The notes under the pieces were generated by a model. It saw only the letters and a list, made by a program, of their open reading frames with translations, did not search any database and was not told the DNA's origin. This document shows positions 20,242 to 23,143 of a DNA stretch of 23,143 bases, piece by piece. A program made the position numbers and the translations under genes. How positions within the stretch are numbered: the stretch's first letter is position 1; each line of letters starts with the position of its first letter. Source of the stretch: Acetothermia bacterium UBA7521 (lineage in GTDB: Bacteria > Bipolaricaulota > Bipolaricaulia > Bipolaricaulales > Bipolaricaulaceae); NCBI GenBank assembly GCA_002479455.1, contig DLNB01000050.1, positions 1 through 23,143 on the forward strand. The letters run 5' to 3'.

Positions 20242-23143
20242 CTACCTCCCGGCGACGACCTCCACGACCTCGAACGTCAGAACCCGGAACAGGGTGCTCC
20301 CGAGGGAGATCCACAGCCGGTAGGTTCCCGGCTCAAGGTCCGCCGTGGCAAACTGGAACCGGTAGTTGTCCGTCGGTTCGATCCGCCTCCCCACGAGCAC
20401 GCGCTGCTCGAGGTCAGGCGGGAGAACCGCCCCTGCCCCGCCAGCCACGTCGTCGGCGCGGATCAGCACGGCGTGGGGGAGACAGGGTGTATTGTCACAG
20501 GCAGTTGGAGCGACGACCGCCACCGTGACCACGTCGCCCCTCTCCACCACCTGCGCGGCCTGATCATCGGCAGATCGAAGAAGAACGGGTTCGTTCGTCG
20601 TGCGTGCCGTGGCTACAAGACACACCTCATCCGTGTCGAGACCGTTGATCACGATGTACTGGTTGGCGTCCCAGTGCCCGTCGAGGTCGGGAAGCGATGG
20701 GTCCACCCGCTCCATCGTCGCAAATGGCAGCGCCCCGTGCAAACCGTAGCCCACAGCCCACCCGTCGCGGTCGGAGTTGTCGGCGTTCGCCGTGTCCACA
20801 ATGTTCCCCGCCGGGTCCACCAGCTCCAGCACCTCCCCCAGGTCGGATAGATCGAGGGTGAACGGGAGGTACGCCAAATCGGATGGAAGCTCCGTCGGAT
20901 CCACCTCCGGATACGCCCACAGGAGGAACTGCTCGTTCACCACCCGCGGGGTGGCCACGAGGGGGGTCCCGTCGCGGTCCGTGCCATACGTGAGGGTTCC
21001 CGAGTTCGCCCGCCAGTTGTGCTCGGCATCGTGGGCAAACGGGTTCACCCGCTCCATCGTCGCGTACGGATGGGCGTTACCCAGACCGTAGCCACTGGTC
21101 CAACCGGGCCGCCCGAGGCGCGCCGCGTTCGCTGTGTCCACCGCTGTGCCCATCGGATCCACGAGCTCCATGACCTCGCCGCGCGGATCGAGGGACACGG
21201 TGTAGATGAGATCGGCCGGGACCCCCCGAACCACATCGTCGCTCCCCCGCTCGAGGAGGTACGACCCGTACGGGGCAACCGTCCCGCGGAGTTCGACCAC
21301 CTTCCACTCCCGCTCCGCAGCCGTGGCCGGCTGGGTAAGACGCCAGCGGAGGGTCCACCCCGTGAGGTCCACCGCGTTCTCCGTAATGTTGGTAAGCTCG
21401 ATCCACTGGTCGTTCGGGCTTGCCGCGGTCCCGCCCCACGCGATCTCCGTGATGACGACCGGCCCCGTCTCCTCGTAGATGAGGTCGGCCTCGATGTCGC
21501 TCACCACGACATCGGTGCGGCGTTCCATGAGGTAGAACCCGAACTCGTCAATCACCCCGCGGAGATCCACCACCTTCACGTACTGCTCCAGCACGTGCCC
21601 CGGCTGCTTGCGCCGCCAGCGGAGGGTCCATCCGGTGAGGTCGATCGGTTCGCCCAGCGAGCTGTACAGCTCGATCCACTCGTGGTTCGGGTCTGCCTCA
21701 GTGCCACCCCACGCGATCTCGTTGATCACGATCCGCGGTCCCAATGCACCGCCTCCACCGGCAATCTCCTCCCCGCAGTCCACAACCGTGATCCGGACCG
21801 TTCCCACCGCGAACGCGCCGGTGGGATCGGTGACGGTGTAGGCGATGAAGTCCGTGCCGAGGAAGCCAAACTGCGGCACGTACACCACGTCCACCGACGC
21901 GCTGTGCGGCGCGCTGTACGTGACAGCACTCAGGTTCCCGCTCACCGCACCGTAGGTCGGCGCTCCCTGGATCGCGAACGTCAGCGGATGCGACGCCGGG
22001 TCCGCTTGGTTCACGTCGGGGTCGCTGCCACGCAAGGAGAAGGTCAGCGGGGTGTTCTGGCACGTGACCAGCGACAGGCTCTCTGCCGTGGGGGGCTCGT
22101 TGTTCCGCACCCAGTTCTTCAGCGCATCAGGCCCGTTCAGACCGCCCGATCCGGTCGCCCGCCGCAGAACCAGTCCAGCTACCGTAGCGTCCGCCGTCGC
22201 TCGGATGGTGACGCCACCCGGGTTCGATGAGAACAGAGTCACGGAAGCCTGCCCGCTGCTCGTCGTCACCGCTGACGGCGTGACGAACGTAGCCCCAGCT
22301 GTGTTGGTGAGAAGCGTGAACACAACCGGCGTGCCATTTAAGGCCGGCACCCAGCCAGCGCCGGCGTTGACCTCCACCAGCGCGGTCACGGTATGGTCTG
22401 TGCCTACTGGATTGACCGAGCTCAACGGGGTCACGCTGATCCGCGCATCCACGTAGGTTTTCGCGGCGTTGCTGCCATTCCCAGGCGTGCCCGTCACACG
22501 AACAAACGTCCCGTTGCCGAATAGGTCCGCTGCCGCCTGAATCAGGACCGTTCCCGGCGTTGAGGAAACGATCTGCGCCGTCGCCTGACCCGCGCTGTTC
22601 GTGACCGAGGTGTTGACCCCGCCGACAAAGACCGCGGTCCCACCCACGATGGAGAACGTGACTCCCACGCCAGGCGCTGGGAACCACGCGAACCCGTCGA
22701 TTGTCGTCTCAACCAGCGCAACCAGCGTGTGAGGATCCCCCACCTCATTCGTGGCGGACAACGGACTCAGGCTGATCCGTCCCTGCACGTAGGTCTTCTG
22801 CGCGGGCACGGTGCTTCCGCCCAGGCCGTCCGTCGTCCGCACGACCTGCGTCCCGCCGGGGAACGTCATCGTCACCGTCGGGGTTGCCAGGAACACCCCT
22901 GGCGCAGTGCTGTTGATCGTCAGGTTCCACGTTGCGCTCATCCCGTCCGGGGCCACCGTGGGTCCGCTCAAGCTCTGGCTCCCCGGCGTCGGCGCCACGG
23001 TGTGGCTGAGGGCCCACGCACTGGGCGCCGCGCCTTCCGCGTACGCGGTGATCGCAAACGTGTGTGGGTCACCCACTGCGTTTGTCGCCTGCCCCGGCGT
23101 GATGGCGATGTAGCCATCTACCCCAAAGTAGTGGCTCGGATCG
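20242..23143 (-). CDS. Giant surface protein, C-terminal part: Ig-like repeats, tandem-95/cadherin-like domain, two lamin-tail domains (5' truncated by window)
   Basis: The frame is open to the window edge, giving 967 residues without a true start. From the N-terminal side: at least three invasin/Big-1-like repeats, recognised by recurring units ISLSPLSATNEVGDPHTLVA and ISVTPLSSVNPVGTDHTVTA joined by KTYV linkers. A cadherin/tandem-95-like domain follows (FSLRGSDPDVNQ, DFIAYTVTDPTGAFAVGTV). Two lamin-tail domains come next (VINEIAWGGTEADPNHEWIE near 21710, VITEIAWGGTAASPNDQWIE near 21440, each with DLTGWTLRWR). Then a module of roughly 115 residues occurs twice (ELVDPMGTAVDTANAARLGR near 21140 and ELVDPAGNIVDTANADNSDR near 20800, each ending in ATMERV and later LVAT.R..NE). 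A final beta domain ends at TAG 20242. No sortase, PEP-CTERM or type IX anchor is visible. Role: probably adhesive or cell-envelope display (inference). Confidence 0.85.
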   Translation of the reverse strand, partial: DPSHYFGVDGYIAITPGQATNAVGDPHTFAITAYAEGAAPSAWALSHTVAPTPGSQSLSGPTVAPDGMSATWNLTINSTAPGVFLATPTVTMTFPGGTQVVRTTDGLGGSTVPAQKTYVQGRISLSPLSATNEVGDPHTLVALVETTIDGFAWFPAPGVGVTFSIVGGTAVFVGGVNTSVTNSAGQATAQIVSSTPGTVLIQAAADLFGNGTFVRVTGTPGNGSNAAKTYVDARISVTPLSSVNPVGTDHTVTALVEVNAGAGWVPALNGTPVVFTLLTNTAGATFVTPSAVTTSSGQASVTLFSSNPGGVTIRATADATVAGLVLRRATGSGGLNGPDALKNWVRNNEPPTAESLSLVTCQNTPLTFSLRGSDPDVNQADPASHPLTFAIQGAPTYGAVSGNLSAVTYSAPHSASVDVVYVPQFGFLGTDFIAYTVTDPTGAFAVGTVRITVVDCGEEIAGGGGALGPRIVINEIAWGGTEADPNHEWIELYSSLGEPIDLTGWTLRWRRKQPGHVLEQYVKVVDLRGVIDEFGFYLMERRTDVVVSDIEADLIYEETGPVVITEIAWGGTAASPNDQWIELTNITENAVDLTGWTLRWRLTQPATAAEREWKVVELRGTVAPYGSYLLERGSDDVVRGVPADLIYTVSLDPRGEVMELVDPMGTAVDTANAARLGRPGWTSGYGLGNAHPYATMERVNPFAHDAEHNWRANSGTLTYGTDRDGTPLVATPRVVNEQFLLWAYPEVDPTELPSDLAYLPFTLDLSDLGEVLELVDPAGNIVDTANADNSDRDGWAVGYGLHGALPFATMERVDPSLPDLDGHWDANQYIVINGLDTDEVCLVATARTTNEPVLLRSADDQAAQVVERGDVVTVAVVAPTACDNTPCLPHAVLIRADDVAGGAGAVLPPDLEQRVLVGRRIEPTDNYRFQFATADLEPGTYRLWISLGSTLFRVLTFEVVEVVAGR
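20705..21200 (-). repeat. Internal module duplicated within the large surface protein
   Basis: Two copies, centred near 20790 and 21130, share ELVDP-G--VDTANA, GYGL---P-ATMERV-P and, further on, LVAT-R--NE--LL. The copies differ at many positions, so the duplication is old. Confidence 0.65.

Noticed and set aside
1..23143. CRISPR arrays, tRNA or rRNA genes, insertion sequences
   Set aside because: No regularly spaced repeats, cloverleaf-like segments, rRNA-like stretches or transposase frames were seen.

Overview
The window comes from a GC-rich bacterium that is probably diderm. It carries a predicted outer-membrane barrel, several exported surface proteins and an LptE-like protein. A K+-independent membrane pyrophosphatase, a LIV-type transporter, c-di-GMP riboswitches and PKD/SdrB/lamin-tail surface proteins together would suit a candidate-phylum lineage such as Bipolaricaulota (Acetothermia/OP1). 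That placement is inference only; no rRNA or marker gene is present to fix it.

Layout. (1) Positions 10-5816, minus strand: a branched-chain-amino-acid-type ABC transporter operon, livH-livM-livG-livF-livK, followed by a FabH-like thiolase-fold enzyme with an unusual active site. The operon has a clear sigma70-type promoter (TTGACG-17-TATGCT). A perfect inverted repeat sits on its expected transcription start. (2) 5952-7262, minus: a regulator made of two complete TetR units in one chain, the obvious candidate to bind that operator. (3) 7263-7686: no convincing gene. (4) 7687-13958, minus: five exported-protein genes read as one surface-assembly locus. They are two small subunits with a WxL-like/pilin-like domain, a two-domain subunit with the same C-terminal module, a chaperone/DUF916-like Ig protein ending in a dockerin-like EF-hand pair, and a large barrel protein followed by SdrB-like and PKD domains. 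Each of the first two genes has its own GEMM-I (c-di-GMP-I) riboswitch. (5) 14364-15300, plus, divergent: a small exported LptE-like protein and the acetyltransferase RimI. (6) 15529-20090, minus: three ion-handling membrane proteins, namely an ArsB/NhaD-type transporter, the H+-type pyrophosphatase HppA and a CaCA-family cation exchanger. (7) 20242 to the window edge, minus: the C-terminal 967 residues of a very large surface protein with Ig-like repeats and two lamin-tail domains.

The most interesting system is region 4. It looks like a chaperone-usher-like or Csc/WxL-like surface assembly in which subunit production is tied to c-di-GMP. Riboswitch 1 is followed by a 12-bp hairpin that buries the ribosome binding site. 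Riboswitch 2 abuts the start codon. The chaperone-like gene has a perfect TATAAT exactly 7 nt before its ATG, suggesting a separate leaderless transcript. Regions 1 and 2 form a second unit: ligand-sensing tandem TetR, operator, transporter and thiolase-fold enzyme.

Limits: everything was read by eye. Family names rest on motif recognition, not on searches.
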